Source: Halorussus sp. MSC15.2 (GTDB lineage: Archaea; Halobacteriota; Halobacteria; Halobacteriales; Haladaptataceae). From it: a stretch of DNA of 64,000 nucleotides. A program made the translations under genes and the position numbers. Position 1 is the stretch's first letter, and the number at the start of each line of letters is the position of its first letter. Location of the stretch: assembly GCF_010747475.1 (NCBI RefSeq), contig NZ_VSLZ01000002.1:372001-436000 (forward strand), read 5' to 3'. Of this stretch, positions 49,862-59,046 are shown piece after piece. The notes beneath the pieces are model-generated. The model was not told the DNA's origin, did not search any database, and saw only the letters and a list, made by a program, of their open reading frames with translations.

Positions 49862-50995
49862 ATGAACGCCGAACTCCGGCCCTTCTCGCTCCCGCTCTCG
49901 GACCCGCTCGACACGGCCCGGGGGACAATCGAGCGCCGCGACGGCCTGCTGCTCCGGTTGGAAGCGACGGAGACCGACTCCGGGTCGGCGTCCGAGGGCG
50001 TCACGGTCGGCGTCGGCGAGGCGACGCCGCTCCCGGGGTGGACCGAACACTACGACGAGTGCGAGTCCGTTCTCGCGGACACCGCCGAGGCGGTGGACGG
50101 CGGAGCAGACCCCGCCGACCTGCTCGCAGACCTCGATTCGACTCCGGCCGCGCGCCACGCGCTCGACCTCGCGCTCGCGGACCTGCACGCCTCGCGCGAC
50201 GGCGTCCCGCTCTACCGATACCTCGCCGAGTGCGGCCGGAGCGCGTCCGACCGAGGCGCGACCGACCCCGAAACGACGGACCCCGAGACGCCCGACCGCG
50301 ACGCACCCCCACTCGTGAAGAGCGTCCCGGTCAACGCGACGGCCGGCGACGCGCCCGCCGAGGAGACCGTCGCGGAGGCCGAACGCGCCGCGGAGGCCGG
50401 GTTCGACTGCCTGAAACTGAAAGTGGGCGCTCGTCCGCTGTCGGCCGACGTGGAGCGAGTCGAAGCCGTGAGCGAGGCGCTGCCCGAGGTAGAACTCCGG
50501 GCCGACGCGAACGCCGCGTGGGACCGCCAGCAGGCCCAGCAGTTCCTCGACGCAACGGGCGACCGACTCGCCTACGTCGAACAACCCCTGCCCGCGACCG
50601 ACCTCGCGGGTCTCGCCGCGCTCTCCGGGCCGGTGGCGCTGGACGAGACGCTGGCGGCGGTCGAGTTCGACGACGCCCTCGACGCGAACCCGGAGGCGGT
50701 CGTCCTGAAACCGATGGCGCTGGGCGGTCCCCGTCGGGCGGTCGAAGTCGCCGAGCGCGCCCGCGAGGAGGGAATCACGCCGGTCGTGACGACCACCATC
50801 GACGGCACCGTCGCCCGGACCGCGGCGGTCCACGTCGCGGCCGCGATTCCGGGCGTTCCGGCCTGCGGACTGGCGACGCGCAAACTGCTCGAATCGGACC
50901 TCGGTCCCGACATCGCGCCGGTCGCCGACGGCCGGGCGGTGGTCCCGCAGGGCGCGGGCAACGGCACCGCGGACACGTGGGGGTACCATGACTGA
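49862..50995 (+). CDS. menC: o-Succinylbenzoate synthase
   Basis: A 377-residue enolase-superfamily dehydratase. Visible: SDPLDTARGTIERRDGLLL at the N-terminal capping domain, the catalytic lysine pair in GFDCLKLKVGARP, metal-binding ADANAAWD, EQPLP and LDET, then VLKPMALGGPRRAVEVA and the final IDGTVARTAAVHVAAAIP. A halophilic Asp/Thr/Glu insert lies near residues 130-150. It overlaps menE by 8 bases (ATGACTGA), the same overlap sequence as menF-menD. Confidence 0.93.
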   Translation: MNAELRPFSLPLSDPLDTARGTIERRDGLLLRLEATETDSGSASEGVTVGVGEATPLPGWTEHYDECESVLADTAEAVDGGADPADLLADLDSTPAARHALDLALADLHASRDGVPLYRYLAECGRSASDRGATDPETTDPETPDRDAPPLVKSVPVNATAGDAPAEETVAEAERAAEAGFDCLKLKVGARPLSADVERVEAVSEALPEVELRADANAAWDRQQAQQFLDATGDRLAYVEQPLPATDLAGLAALSGPVALDETLAAVEFDDALDANPEAVVLKPMALGGPRRAVEVAERAREEGITPVVTTTIDGTVARTAAVHVAAAIPGVPACGLATRKLLESDLGPDIAPVADGRAVVPQGAGNGTADTWGYHD

Positions 50996-52538
50996 GCGCG
51001 GGAGTTCGGACGGTTTCGGCGCGGAGACGGACGACTGGCTGGCGGAGCGCGCGCGGACCGCACCGGAGGCGGTGGCGCTCGTGGAGGCCGACGACGGCAC
51101 CGAGTGGACCTACGCCGAACTGGACGCGGCGGTCGAGGAGACCGCTGGCCGACTCGCGGCGCTCGGCGTGCGGGCGGGCGACCACCTCGGCGTGCTGATG
51201 GAGACCCGGGTCGCGTTCGTCCGCCTCGTCCACGCCGCGATGCGCCTCGGCGGGGTGCTGGTACCGCTGAACGCCCGCCTCGCTCGGCCGGAACTCCGTC
51301 GGCAGGCCGCGGTCGCGGACCTGACCCTGCTGGTCTGCGAGACCGCGACGGAGAGCGACGCGGCCGCGATTTCCGAGGCGCCGGTCGCGTCGGTCGATTC
51401 GCCCGAACGAGCGGGCGGGGACGCCGTGGCGGCCCTGCGCGAGCGCGACCCCGCCGACTTCGAACCGGCGTCGTGGTCGCGCGCGGACCCGCAGGCGATG
51501 CTGTTCACGTCCGGGACCACGGGCGACCCGAAGGCGGTCGAACTCGCGATGGGCAACTTCCGGGCGAGCGCGACCGCGTCGGCCTTCCGACTCGGCGTGA
51601 CGCCCGACGATAGCTGGCTGCTCTGCCTGTCGATGTACCACATGGGCGGCCTGTCGGTGGTCCTGCGGTCCGCGCTCTACGGGACCACCGTCGTCCTGCA
51701 GGAGGGGTTCGACGCCGGGGCGGCCGCCGACGCCGTCGCCGAGTACGGCGTCACGGGCGTCTCGCTCGTGCCGACGATGCTCCGACGGATGCTGGACGCC
51801 CGCGAGTCGCTCGCCAACTCGCTCCGGTTCGTCCTGCTGGGCGGTGCGCCCGCGCCCGACGAACTGATTTCGCGGTGCGAGGCGCGGGGCGTGCCGGTCC
51901 ACCCGACCTACGGCATGACTGAGACCGCCTCCCAAATCGCCACGGCCCGGCCCCGCGAGGCGTTCGGGCACCGCGGGACCGTGGGCCGACCGCTCCTCGG
52001 AACCGACCTGACCGTGGTCGGCGCGGACGGTGACCCCCAACCCGCGGGCGAGACCGGGGAACTCGTCGTCTCCGGGCCGACCGTGATGCGGGGCTACTAC
52101 GGCGACCCGGAGGCCACCGCCGAGGCGTTCGGCGAGTACGGTCTCCACACTGGCGACGTAGGCTACCGCGACGAGGCGGGCCGGGTCTGGGTGCTGAACC
52201 GCCGGACCGACCGCATCATCACCGGCGGCGAGAACGTCCACCCCGGCGAGGTGGTCGAGGTCCTGCGCGACCACGACGCGGTCCGGGACGCCGCGGTCGT
52301 GGGTCTCGACGACGAGGAGTGGGGCGAGCGCGTCGCCGCGCTCGTCGTGCCCGAAGCGGGCGAGAATCTCGCTGTCGAGGACGTGGTCGCCCACTGCGAG
52401 GACCGACTCGCGGGCTACAAGCGACCGCGGACCGTCGCGTTCGCCGACGAACTCCCTCGGACGGCCTCGGGGACGGTCGAACGCGAGGCGGTCCGGGAGC
52501 GACTCCGGGACGTGAGGGACCCGGACGCCGAGAACTGA
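50988..52538 (+). CDS. menE: o-Succinylbenzoate--CoA ligase
   Basis: A 516-residue acyl-adenylating enzyme that activates o-succinylbenzoate to its CoA ester. AMP-binding motifs: LFTSGTTGDPKAVELAM, LMETRVAFVRLVHAAMRLGG, HPTYGMTETASQIATA, GYYGDPEATAEAF, HTGDVGYRDEAGRVWVLNRR and the C-terminal lysine block RTASGTVEREAVRERL. Its coupling to menC supports the assignment over a general acyl-CoA synthetase. Intact. Confidence 0.93.
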   Translation: MTERGSSDGFGAETDDWLAERARTAPEAVALVEADDGTEWTYAELDAAVEETAGRLAALGVRAGDHLGVLMETRVAFVRLVHAAMRLGGVLVPLNARLARPELRRQAAVADLTLLVCETATESDAAAISEAPVASVDSPERAGGDAVAALRERDPADFEPASWSRADPQAMLFTSGTTGDPKAVELAMGNFRASATASAFRLGVTPDDSWLLCLSMYHMGGLSVVLRSALYGTTVVLQEGFDAGAAADAVAEYGVTGVSLVPTMLRRMLDARESLANSLRFVLLGGAPAPDELISRCEARGVPVHPTYGMTETASQIATARPREAFGHRGTVGRPLLGTDLTVVGADGDPQPAGETGELVVSGPTVMRGYYGDPEATAEAFGEYGLHTGDVGYRDEAGRVWVLNRRTDRIITGGENVHPGEVVEVLRDHDAVRDAAVVGLDDEEWGERVAALVVPEAGENLAVEDVVAHCEDRLAGYKRPRTVAFADELPRTASGTVEREAVRERLRDVRDPDAEN

Positions 52539-52636
52539 GAGGTTCGCGGACTGTCGCCAACTACCGGACCCACTGGGCGACGATTCGAAGTAACGCACTC
52601 GGTGAAACCGCTACGGGAGCGCCCGCTGACATCCCT

Positions 52637-52698
52637 ACAGGATGCGCCCGACGACACCGCCACAGGATGCGCCCGACGACACCGCCACAGGATGCGCC
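52637..52698. repeat. 25-bp tandem repeat, 2.5 copies
   Basis: Two exact consecutive copies (52637-52661, 52662-52686) of a unit that starts ACAGGATGCGCCCGACGACA and ends CCGCC, followed by its first 12 bases (52687-52698). Identical copies suggest recent slippage or duplication. Confidence 0.8.
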
Positions 52699-52900
52699 GC
52701 GAGGGCCTCGTGCCCGAGCACGCGGGGAGGGACGGGGCGCGGTGGCAGTGCAGTGCTGTGCGGTTGCGGTCTGATTTGCTCGAGCAGTAGCTAGCTTTTC
52801 TCGACGATTCTTCGGTTCGACGGCCGAGACCAGAACACGACGAGACCGCCACACGGCCATCACAGAACCACTCAGGCAGAGTCGAGCTATCGACCCGCGA

Positions 52901-52910
52901 CTTTTTAGCC
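52901..52910 (+). promoter_or_regulatory. TATA box for NRDE gene
   Basis: CTTTTTAGCC ends 22 nt before the GTG start at 52933. Confidence 0.5.
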
Positions 52911-52932
52911 TGACAGGTCCGTAGCAGTAGTC

Positions 52933-53670
52933 GTGTGCACCCTCATCCTCGCGTGGCAGGTGTTCGACGCGACGCCGGTCGCCGCGGCGGCGAACCGTGA
53001 CGAGGCGCTCGGCCGCCCTTCGCGGCCGCCGGGAGTACTTGACCGCGACCCGACCGTGGTCGCGCCGAGCGACGAAGAGGCGGGCGGAACGTGGATAGGA
53101 TACAACGAGGCGGGCGTGTTCGTCGCGGTGACCAACCGCCGGACGGACATCGACGGCGAGCGCTCGCGCGGCCTGCTCGTGCGCGACGCCCTCGCCCGAG
53201 AGAGCGCGAGCGACGCCGTCTCCCACGTGGAGGCGGAACTCGCCGAGCGCGAGTACGCCGGGTTCAACCTCGTCGTCGCCGACGCCGACGAGGCGGCCCT
53301 GCTGGAGTGGGACGGCGTCCTCAGGACGACCCACTTCGACCCCGGCGTCCACGTCGTGGTCAACGACGGCTACGACGACGCCGCGACGAAGTCCGCTCGC
53401 ATCCGCGAGGCCCTCCGCCCTGATGCCGCCGGGACCGCCGAGCGCCCCGACGCCGATGTTGGCGTCGAAGCGTGGTTCGAGCGCGCGAAGGAGGTCCTGC
53501 GCGACCACGACATGGAAGTCTGCGTCCACGGCGACGGCTACGGCACTCGGTCGTCGTCGCTGGTCGCGGTCGATTCGACCGGGGAGGGCCGCTACTGGTT
53601 CGCCGATGGCAGACCCTGCGAGACCGAGTACGAGGTCGTCACGCCGCGCGACGAGGACGGTCAGTTTTAA
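52933..53670 (+). CDS. NRDE/TANGO2 family protein
   Basis: A 245-residue protein starting at GTG 52933 with CTLILAWQVFDATPVAAAANRDEALGRPS, the family's N-terminal Cys (residue 2) and NRDE motif. It continues with GGTWIGYNEAGVFVAVTNRR and GFNLVVADADEAALLEWDG, and ends YWFADGRPCETEYEVVT. The Cys-2 and fold resemble N-terminal nucleophile hydrolases. Function uncertain; human TANGO2 is linked to metabolic and heme traits. Confidence 0.9.
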   Translation: MCTLILAWQVFDATPVAAAANRDEALGRPSRPPGVLDRDPTVVAPSDEEAGGTWIGYNEAGVFVAVTNRRTDIDGERSRGLLVRDALARESASDAVSHVEAELAEREYAGFNLVVADADEAALLEWDGVLRTTHFDPGVHVVVNDGYDDAATKSARIREALRPDAAGTAERPDADVGVEAWFERAKEVLRDHDMEVCVHGDGYGTRSSSLVAVDSTGEGRYWFADGRPCETEYEVVTPRDEDGQF

Positions 53671-53673
53671 ACG
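53664..53673 (+). promoter_or_regulatory. TATA box overlapping the NRDE stop codon
   Basis: GTTTTAAACG spans the NRDE stop and ends 22 nt before the ATG at 53696, giving the HTH gene its own promoter although it directly follows the NRDE gene. Confidence 0.55.
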
Positions 53674-53695
53674 GCTCGGGGACCGTGTTTCGGGT

Positions 53696-54040
53696 ATGGC
53701 AGTATCCGAGGAGGACCTCACCGAGGAGGAGCGCGCGGGTCTGGAACTCGTCCGGCAGTCCGGCGGCATCCACCAGAGCGACTTCTGGAAGGAGTTGGAC
53801 GTCGATTCCCGGAAGGGAAGCCGCATCGTGGACTCGCTGGACGACAAGGGTCTCGTCCAGCGCGAGGAGACGGTCTACGACGGACACAACACCTACCTCA
53901 TCACGCCGGCGGCGCGCGACCTCGACTTCTCGCTGCTGATGGCGGGCGACATGCTCTCGCCGTTCATCGGCGAAGAGGAGGTAGACGCCGAGAGCGACGC
54001 CTTCTCGCAGTGGATTATGAACCTCGCGTACAGCGAGTAA
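53696..54040 (+). CDS. Winged-helix (MarR/Lrp-like) regulator
   Basis: A 114-residue protein with a winged-helix domain: SEEDLTEEERAGLELVRQSG, GGIHQSDFWKELDVDSRKGSR (recognition helix region), DSLDDKGLVQREETVYDGHN (wing). The C-terminal 45 residues are acidic and hydrophobic (MAGDMLSPFIGEEEVDAES), probably for dimerisation. Targets unknown. Separate promoter upstream. Confidence 0.85.
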   Translation: MAVSEEDLTEEERAGLELVRQSGGIHQSDFWKELDVDSRKGSRIVDSLDDKGLVQREETVYDGHNTYLITPAARDLDFSLLMAGDMLSPFIGEEEVDAESDAFSQWIMNLAYSE

Positions 54041-54141
54041 TCGGACCCGCCTGCGAGTGATTCGGCCGGACCGGGTGAATCGGCCGAGCGCGTTCGTTTT
54101 TCGACGTTCTTACGCCGTTCAGTGGGTTTTTCCTGTCAGCA

Positions 54142-55074
54142 GTGAAACGACCGTCCATGTCCGATTGGCACGGCGACCACCCGGTTACCGTACTCGGCGA
54201 GGCCGACCCGCACCTCGCGCACGTCCAGTACTTCCCCGTCAAGTCGCTCGACGCGGAACTCCGCGAGCGAGCGACGCTCTCGACAGACGGTGCGCTCGCG
54301 GGCGACCGCGAGTGGGCCGTACTCGACCGCCCCGCCGACGCGCCCTACGACCCCGACGCGGCCGACGTCGGCGGGAGCGGCGACTACGTCAACGGGAAGA
54401 AGACCGACGCGGTCCACCGCCTCCGCTCGGAGTTTCACCCCCGTGACGAGGGCGGCCCGGCGGTCACGCTCCGGGAACAGGGTGACCGCGAGGGCGAGGC
54501 CCGGCGCTTCGACCTCGCCGAGACCGGGGACGACGAGGCCGCGGTCCACGCCGACCTGAACGCGTGGCTCTCGGACTACTTCGGCCGGGAGGTCAGCGTC
54601 CGGCGCGACGAGACCGGCCAGCACGACGACCGAAAGCGCCACGGGCCGACCGTCGTCTCGACGGCGACGCTCCGGGAGGTCGCGGCGTGGTTCGACTTCG
54701 ACCTCGACTCGGCACGGAGACGGTTCCGCGCCAACCTCGAAATCGGTGGCGTGCCGCCGTTCTGGGAGGACCGCCTGTTCGGTGACACCGGCGAAGTCGT
54801 CCGGTTCCGCGTCGGCGACGCCGAACTCACCGGTGTCCACCCCTGCCAGCGCTGCGTCGTCCCCGGCCGCGACCCGGACACGGGCGCGGAGACGCCCGAC
54901 TTCCGGGAGACGTTCGTGCGCCGACGCGAGGAGACGATGCCCGCGTGGACCGCGGGCGACCGATTCGACCACGCGTTCCGATTGATGGTCAACACCCACG
55001 TCCCCGAGGCGTCCGACGGGGCGAGCATCGAGGTCGGCGACTCGGTGGAGCGACTCGACGTGCGGTCGGTGTGA
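54142..55074 (+). CDS. MOSC domain protein
   Basis: A 310-residue protein with an N-terminal MOSC beta-barrel (VQYFPVKSLDAELRERATL, GDREWAVLD) and the C-terminal MOSC domain with the conserved cysteine in GVHPCQRCVVPGRDP. This layout is like the mitochondrial amidoxime-reducing component and YcbX, which carry a molybdenum cofactor on that Cys and reduce N-hydroxylated compounds. Starts at GTG 54142 or ATG 54157 are both possible. Acidic halophile-type insert near 115-135. Confidence 0.88.
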   Translation: MKRPSMSDWHGDHPVTVLGEADPHLAHVQYFPVKSLDAELRERATLSTDGALAGDREWAVLDRPADAPYDPDAADVGGSGDYVNGKKTDAVHRLRSEFHPRDEGGPAVTLREQGDREGEARRFDLAETGDDEAAVHADLNAWLSDYFGREVSVRRDETGQHDDRKRHGPTVVSTATLREVAAWFDFDLDSARRRFRANLEIGGVPPFWEDRLFGDTGEVVRFRVGDAELTGVHPCQRCVVPGRDPDTGAETPDFRETFVRRREETMPAWTAGDRFDHAFRLMVNTHVPEASDGASIEVGDSVERLDVRSV

Positions 55075-55254
55075 ACAGTCGCAGACGGTCCGCCGGCACC
55101 TTCCGCCGATGTTCACTACTTCCCTCGTGCCGTAGGTGGTCGAGATGGCGTTCCGACTCGTTCGGTCGTGGGTGTCGGCGGAGTGTGCCCTTCATCGCCG
55201 GGTCGAGACGAAACTGAGTTCGACGCACGCGAGGGACGAGAGGAGTGATAGTGC

Positions 55255-55953
55255 GTGTCGCTGTTGATGGCGACGCTCGTCGGAGTGGCGGCGTCGAGCG
55301 CGCTGGTCGTCGGCGCGGTGTTGGGGACCTACTGGCGACCGCCGACGGAGGTAGTCGCTGCCGCGCTCGCGTTCTCCGCCGGCGCGCTCATCACCGCAGT
55401 CGCCTACGACCTCTTCGAGGACGCGTTCAAAACCGGGGGAATCTGGCTCGCTGGCGGCGGTCTGTTGGTCGGCGCGGCGGCGTTCATCGTCGCCGACGCC
55501 AAACTCGAAGCCGAGTACGACGAGGAGTCGTCGGGGTGGGCGCTCGTGGCCGCGGTGACGCTCGACGGCGTCCCCGAGAACCTCGCGCTCGGGGTGGCGC
55601 TCATCGGGAGTTCCGTGGGGCAGATTCTGGCGCTCCTCGGGGCCATCTTCGCCTCGAACCTGCCGGAGGCGCTCGGCGGCGCGCAGAACATGAAGGAGAA
55701 CGGTCGGTCGAATCGGTTCGCCGTCGGCGTCTGGGTCGCCACCGGCGTCGTGTTGGCGGCGTCGGTCGTCGTCGGCAACGTCGTGTTCGCGCAGTTCGGC
55801 AAGACTCCGCTGGCGGCGGTCCGGGCGTTCGCGGGCGGGGCGGTGCTCGCCTCGGTCGCCGACGAGGTGATGCCGGACGCGTACGAGGCGGGCGGTCCCT
55901 ACGTCGCCTTCGGCACGGTAGCCGGGTTCCTGACGACGTTCGTACTGTCGTGA
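55255..55953 (+). CDS. ZIP family metal transporter
   Basis: A 232-residue polytopic protein with about seven segments. The usual metal-site pattern of ZIP segment 4 appears as TLDGVPENLALGVAL and segment 5 as ASNLPEALGGAQNM, with an Asp/Glu-rich loop (EAEYDEESSG). The typical histidine of these motifs is replaced (DGVPEN rather than HN-PEG), so metal preference may differ. GTG at 55255 is chosen; ATG at 55267 is an alternative. Confidence 0.82.
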   Translation: MSLLMATLVGVAASSALVVGAVLGTYWRPPTEVVAAALAFSAGALITAVAYDLFEDAFKTGGIWLAGGGLLVGAAAFIVADAKLEAEYDEESSGWALVAAVTLDGVPENLALGVALIGSSVGQILALLGAIFASNLPEALGGAQNMKENGRSNRFAVGVWVATGVVLAASVVVGNVVFAQFGKTPLAAVRAFAGGAVLASVADEVMPDAYEAGGPYVAFGTVAGFLTTFVLS

Positions 55954-56011
55954 GAACGGGCGGTGGTCGCGGTACCGACCGGAACCGCAGGTCGGTCCGT
56001 CGAGACGTCGG

Positions 56012-57286
56012 CTACTGTTCGACGGCGCTGCCGACCCGGATAATCTCCTCCTCGCCGAACGCCGGACCGACGAACTGGATTCCGACCGGCAGGTCGTCGG
56101 TCTCGCCCGCGGGCACCGAAATTGCGGGCAAGTCGGCCAGATTCACCGGCACCGTGTTGGCGTCGGCGAGGTACATCTGGAGCGGGTCCTCCAGACTGTC
56201 GCCGACCTCGAAGGGCGTGGTCGGCATCGTCGGACTCGCCAACACGTCCACCGACTCGAACGCCTCGTCGAAGTCCTGCTTGACCCACGCGCGGGCGTCC
56301 TGCGCCTTCTCGTAGTACTTGTCGTGGTACCCCGCGGAGAGGGCGTAGGTCCCGAGCAGGATGCGGCGCTTGACTTCCTCGCCGAACGCTTCGCGCGACT
56401 CGCTGAACGCCTCGTTCCAGTTGCCCTCGAACCCGCCGGAGTTGCCGTAGCGCACGCCGTCGAAGCGCGCGAGGTTCGAGGAAGCCTCCGACATGGCGAT
56501 GACGTAGTAGGCCTCGACCGCGTGTTCGACCGAGGGCAGCGAAACTTCCTCGACAGTCGCCCCCTGCTCGCGGAGGTCGTCGAGCGTCGCCTCGAAGCGC
56601 TCGCGGACACCGTCGTCCGCGCCCGCCACGAGTTCGGTCGGGACGCCGATGGTCGTGCCCTCCACGTCGCCGGTCGCGGCGCTGGCGTAATCGGAGTCCG
56701 CGCCTTCCTCTCGGGTCGTGGCGTCGTTCTCGTCCGGGCCGCTGATGACGTCGAGCAGTTCGGCGGCCTCTTCGACGGTCGGGGCGAGCGGACCTATCTG
56801 TTCGAGACTGTTGGCGTAGGCGACCAGACCGTAGCGCGAGACGAGTCCGTAGGTGGGCTTGATGCCGACGACACCGCAGAACGCCGCCGGATTGCGGATG
56901 GAACCGCCGGTGTCGCTCCCGAGCGCCAAGTCGGCCTCGCCCGCGGCGACCGCGGCCGCGCTCCCGCCCGACGACCCGCCGGGAACGCGGCCCGGTGCCA
57001 CCGGATTCTCGGCCGGGCCGAACGCCGAGGTCTCGGTCGTCGAACCCATGCCGAACTCGTCCATGTTGGCCTTGCCGACGATGGTCGCGCCCGCGTCCGT
57101 GAGACGCTCGACGACCGTGGCGTCGTAAGGCGGGACGTAGTCGTCCAGCATCTCGGACCCGCAGGTCGTCCTGACGCCCTCGGTGCTGATGTTGTCCTTG
57201 ACGGCGACGGTTCTTTCGGCGAGGGGACCGTCGGACTCGCCCTCGATGGTCTCCTCGGTGATGAATACGTTGTAATCTGCGCTCAT
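56012..57286 (-). CDS. gatA: Asp-tRNA(Asn)/Glu-tRNA(Gln) amidotransferase subunit A
   Basis: A 424-residue amidase-signature enzyme that releases ammonia from glutamine and passes it to misacylated tRNA. Catalytic triad: Lys in TVAVKDNIST, the cis-Ser and Ser nucleophile in GSSGGSAAAVAAGEADLALGSDTGGSIRNPAAFC-type motif (Ser residues around 108 and 132). Also EVSLPSVEHAVEAYYVIAMSE, GNWNEAF and FVGPAFGEE. Needed for Gln-tRNA or Asn-tRNA supply. gatC lies 34 bases upstream on the same strand; gatB is not in the window. Confidence 0.95.
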   Translation of the reverse strand: MSADYNVFITEETIEGESDGPLAERTVAVKDNISTEGVRTTCGSEMLDDYVPPYDATVVERLTDAGATIVGKANMDEFGMGSTTETSAFGPAENPVAPGRVPGGSSGGSAAAVAAGEADLALGSDTGGSIRNPAAFCGVVGIKPTYGLVSRYGLVAYANSLEQIGPLAPTVEEAAELLDVISGPDENDATTREEGADSDYASAATGDVEGTTIGVPTELVAGADDGVRERFEATLDDLREQGATVEEVSLPSVEHAVEAYYVIAMSEASSNLARFDGVRYGNSGGFEGNWNEAFSESREAFGEEVKRRILLGTYALSAGYHDKYYEKAQDARAWVKQDFDEAFESVDVLASPTMPTTPFEVGDSLEDPLQMYLADANTVPVNLADLPAISVPAGETDDLPVGIQFVGPAFGEEEIIRVGSAVEQ

Positions 57287-57320
57287 GGTTACGTAGTAGT
57301 AGTAGTTCGTCGTGGGGAAG

Positions 57321-57599
57321 TTACGAGACGTTCGGTCCCTTGAAGTAGCCGTCCTCGGTCTCCGGTGCGTTCGCCAGCGCCTCCTCCTGACTCAGACACT
57401 CGCGGACTTCGTCCTCGCGCATGACGTTCACGAGGTCGGTCTCGCGTTCGACCTCGGGCACCTCGTCGAGGGTCTCGAAGTAGTCGAGGATATCCGCGAA
57501 CTGGTGGGTGAACCGCTCGACCTCGTCGTCGTCGAGTCCGACGCGGGCGAGGTCGGCGATGCGACGGACCTCCTCGGGACCGGGAGACGTGTCGCTCAT
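57321..57599 (-). CDS. gatC: Asp-tRNA(Asn)/Glu-tRNA(Gln) amidotransferase subunit C
   Basis: A 92-residue helical subunit: SPGPEEVRRIADLARVGLDD, FADILDYFETLDEVPEVE, NVMREDEVRECLSQEEAL and the C-terminal GYFKGPNVS, typical of GatC, which clamps GatA to GatB. ATG at 57599 gives the family start; an upstream extension would add 19 unlikely residues. Likely co-transcribed with gatA. Confidence 0.93.
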   Translation of the reverse strand: MSDTSPGPEEVRRIADLARVGLDDDEVERFTHQFADILDYFETLDEVPEVERETDLVNVMREDEVRECLSQEEALANAPETEDGYFKGPNVS

Positions 57600-57775
57600 G
57601 TTCGTCACAACCCGTGGGCCAGCGGTAAGGGTTTCGATAGCGGACCCTCGAACCAAGTATTAAAGATTGGTGAATGCTGGTGTCAGAAGAAAACCCAGAG
57701 AACTGCGGCTAGAGGCCCGAGACCACCGGAGACGCGACGAACGATGAATCGGAGAAACCGGTCGTTGCCACAGTC

Positions 57776-57783
57776 TTTAAGTA
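57776..57783 (+). promoter_or_regulatory. Candidate TATA box of tfb gene
   Basis: TTTAAGTA lies about 105 nt before the ATG at 57888, implying a leader of roughly 80 nt if used. Confidence 0.4.
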
Positions 57784-57887
57784 GCAATGGCCACAACTAG
57801 GAGACGTCTTCTGAATCCCGTTATCCGGCCGTCCCGTCTGCGGAGTACCGACCTATCTACCCACGGCTATCTCACCAGAAATCCAAC

Positions 57888-58856
57888 ATGACTGAAACAC
57901 GCACCCGACCACACACCGACGAACGAGCGAACGAGGAATCCGAGCAAGAGTCCGAGGAACACCGCTGTCCCGAGTGCAGCGGTAACTTGGTCACCGACGA
58001 CGAGCGGGGGGAGACGGTCTGTGCCGAATGCGGACTCGTCGTGGACGAGGACCAAATCGACCCCGGTCCGGAGTGGCGTGCGTTCGACGCCAGCGAGAAG
58101 GACCAGAAGAGTCGGGTCGGCGCGCCGACGACGAACACGATGCACGACAAGGGTCTCTCGACCAACATCGGCTGGCAGGACAAGGACGCCTACGGTAACT
58201 CGCTCGGGAGTCGCCAGCGAGAGAAGATGCAGCGTCTCCGCAAGTGGAACGAGCGCTTCCGCACCCGCGACTCCAAGGAGCGCAACCTCAAGCAGGCGCT
58301 CGGCGAAATCGACCGCATGGCCTCCGCGCTCGGCCTGCCCGACAACGTCCGGGAGACCGCCTCGGTCATCTATCGCCGCGCGCTCGACGAGGACCTCCTG
58401 CCCGGCCGCTCCATCGAAGGCGTCGCCACTAGCGCGCTCTACGCCGCGGCCCGGAAGGCGGGCACGCCGCGCAGTCTGGACGAAATCACCAACGTCTCGC
58501 GGGTCGAGAAAGACGAAATCGCCCGAACCTACCGCTACGTCGTCCGGGAACTCAACCTCCAGATTCAGCCCGCCGACCCCAAGAGCTACGTCCCGCGGTT
58601 CGTCTCGGACCTCGGTGTGAGCGAGGAGGTCGAACGCCGCGCCCGAGACCTGCTGGACACCGCGACGGAGAAGGGAATCCACAGCGGCAAGTCGCCGGTC
58701 GGTCTCGCCGCCGCGGCCGTCTACGCCGCCGCGCTACTCAGCAACGAGAAGGTGACTCAGAGCGAAGTCAGCGACGTGTCCGACATCAGCGAGGTCACGA
58801 TTCGGAACCGCTACCACGAACTACTCGAAGCGAAGGAAGACGGCATCGCCCTGTAA
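57888..58856 (+). CDS. tfb: Transcription initiation factor TFB
   Basis: A 322-residue archaeal TFIIB homologue that recruits RNA polymerase to TBP-bound promoters. It has an N-terminal zinc ribbon (HRCPECSGNLVTDDERGETVCAECGLVV), a B-finger/linker region (EKDQKSRVGAPTTNTMHDKG, GWQDKDAYGNSLGSRQREKM), and two cyclin folds (SIEGVATSALYAAARKAGTPRSLDE and SPVGLAAAAVYAAALLSNEK). Haloarchaea carry several TFB genes; this one's subset is unknown. Confidence 0.95.
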   Translation: MTETRTRPHTDERANEESEQESEEHRCPECSGNLVTDDERGETVCAECGLVVDEDQIDPGPEWRAFDASEKDQKSRVGAPTTNTMHDKGLSTNIGWQDKDAYGNSLGSRQREKMQRLRKWNERFRTRDSKERNLKQALGEIDRMASALGLPDNVRETASVIYRRALDEDLLPGRSIEGVATSALYAAARKAGTPRSLDEITNVSRVEKDEIARTYRYVVRELNLQIQPADPKSYVPRFVSDLGVSEEVERRARDLLDTATEKGIHSGKSPVGLAAAAVYAAALLSNEKVTQSEVSDVSDISEVTIRNRYHELLEAKEDGIAL

Positions 58857-59046
58857 TTCTCTTTCGTGGCGTACGTGGTAAGTCACCCCGCAGAGACGGG
58901 GGTAACTCTCTCGGAGACCGAAGTGGCGCTCACAGCGGCCGAAGTCGCTCACACAGACGTTCGAGCGTCGGGTCTGTTTCTGAATCCCGGTCCGAACTAG
59001 AACTCCGACCGTAATTCACATGCGTCACCTCTCCGTTCGGCCGGTC

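Larger units (their letters stand above)
52539..52932. other. Intergenic stretch with a 25-bp tandem repeat
   Basis: 394 bases without a supported gene; it holds the repeat at 52637-52698 and the promoter of the NRDE gene. Confidence 0.55.

Noticed and set aside
52637..52698. CRISPR array reading of the 25-bp repeats
   Set aside because: No spacers, only 2.5 head-to-tail copies.
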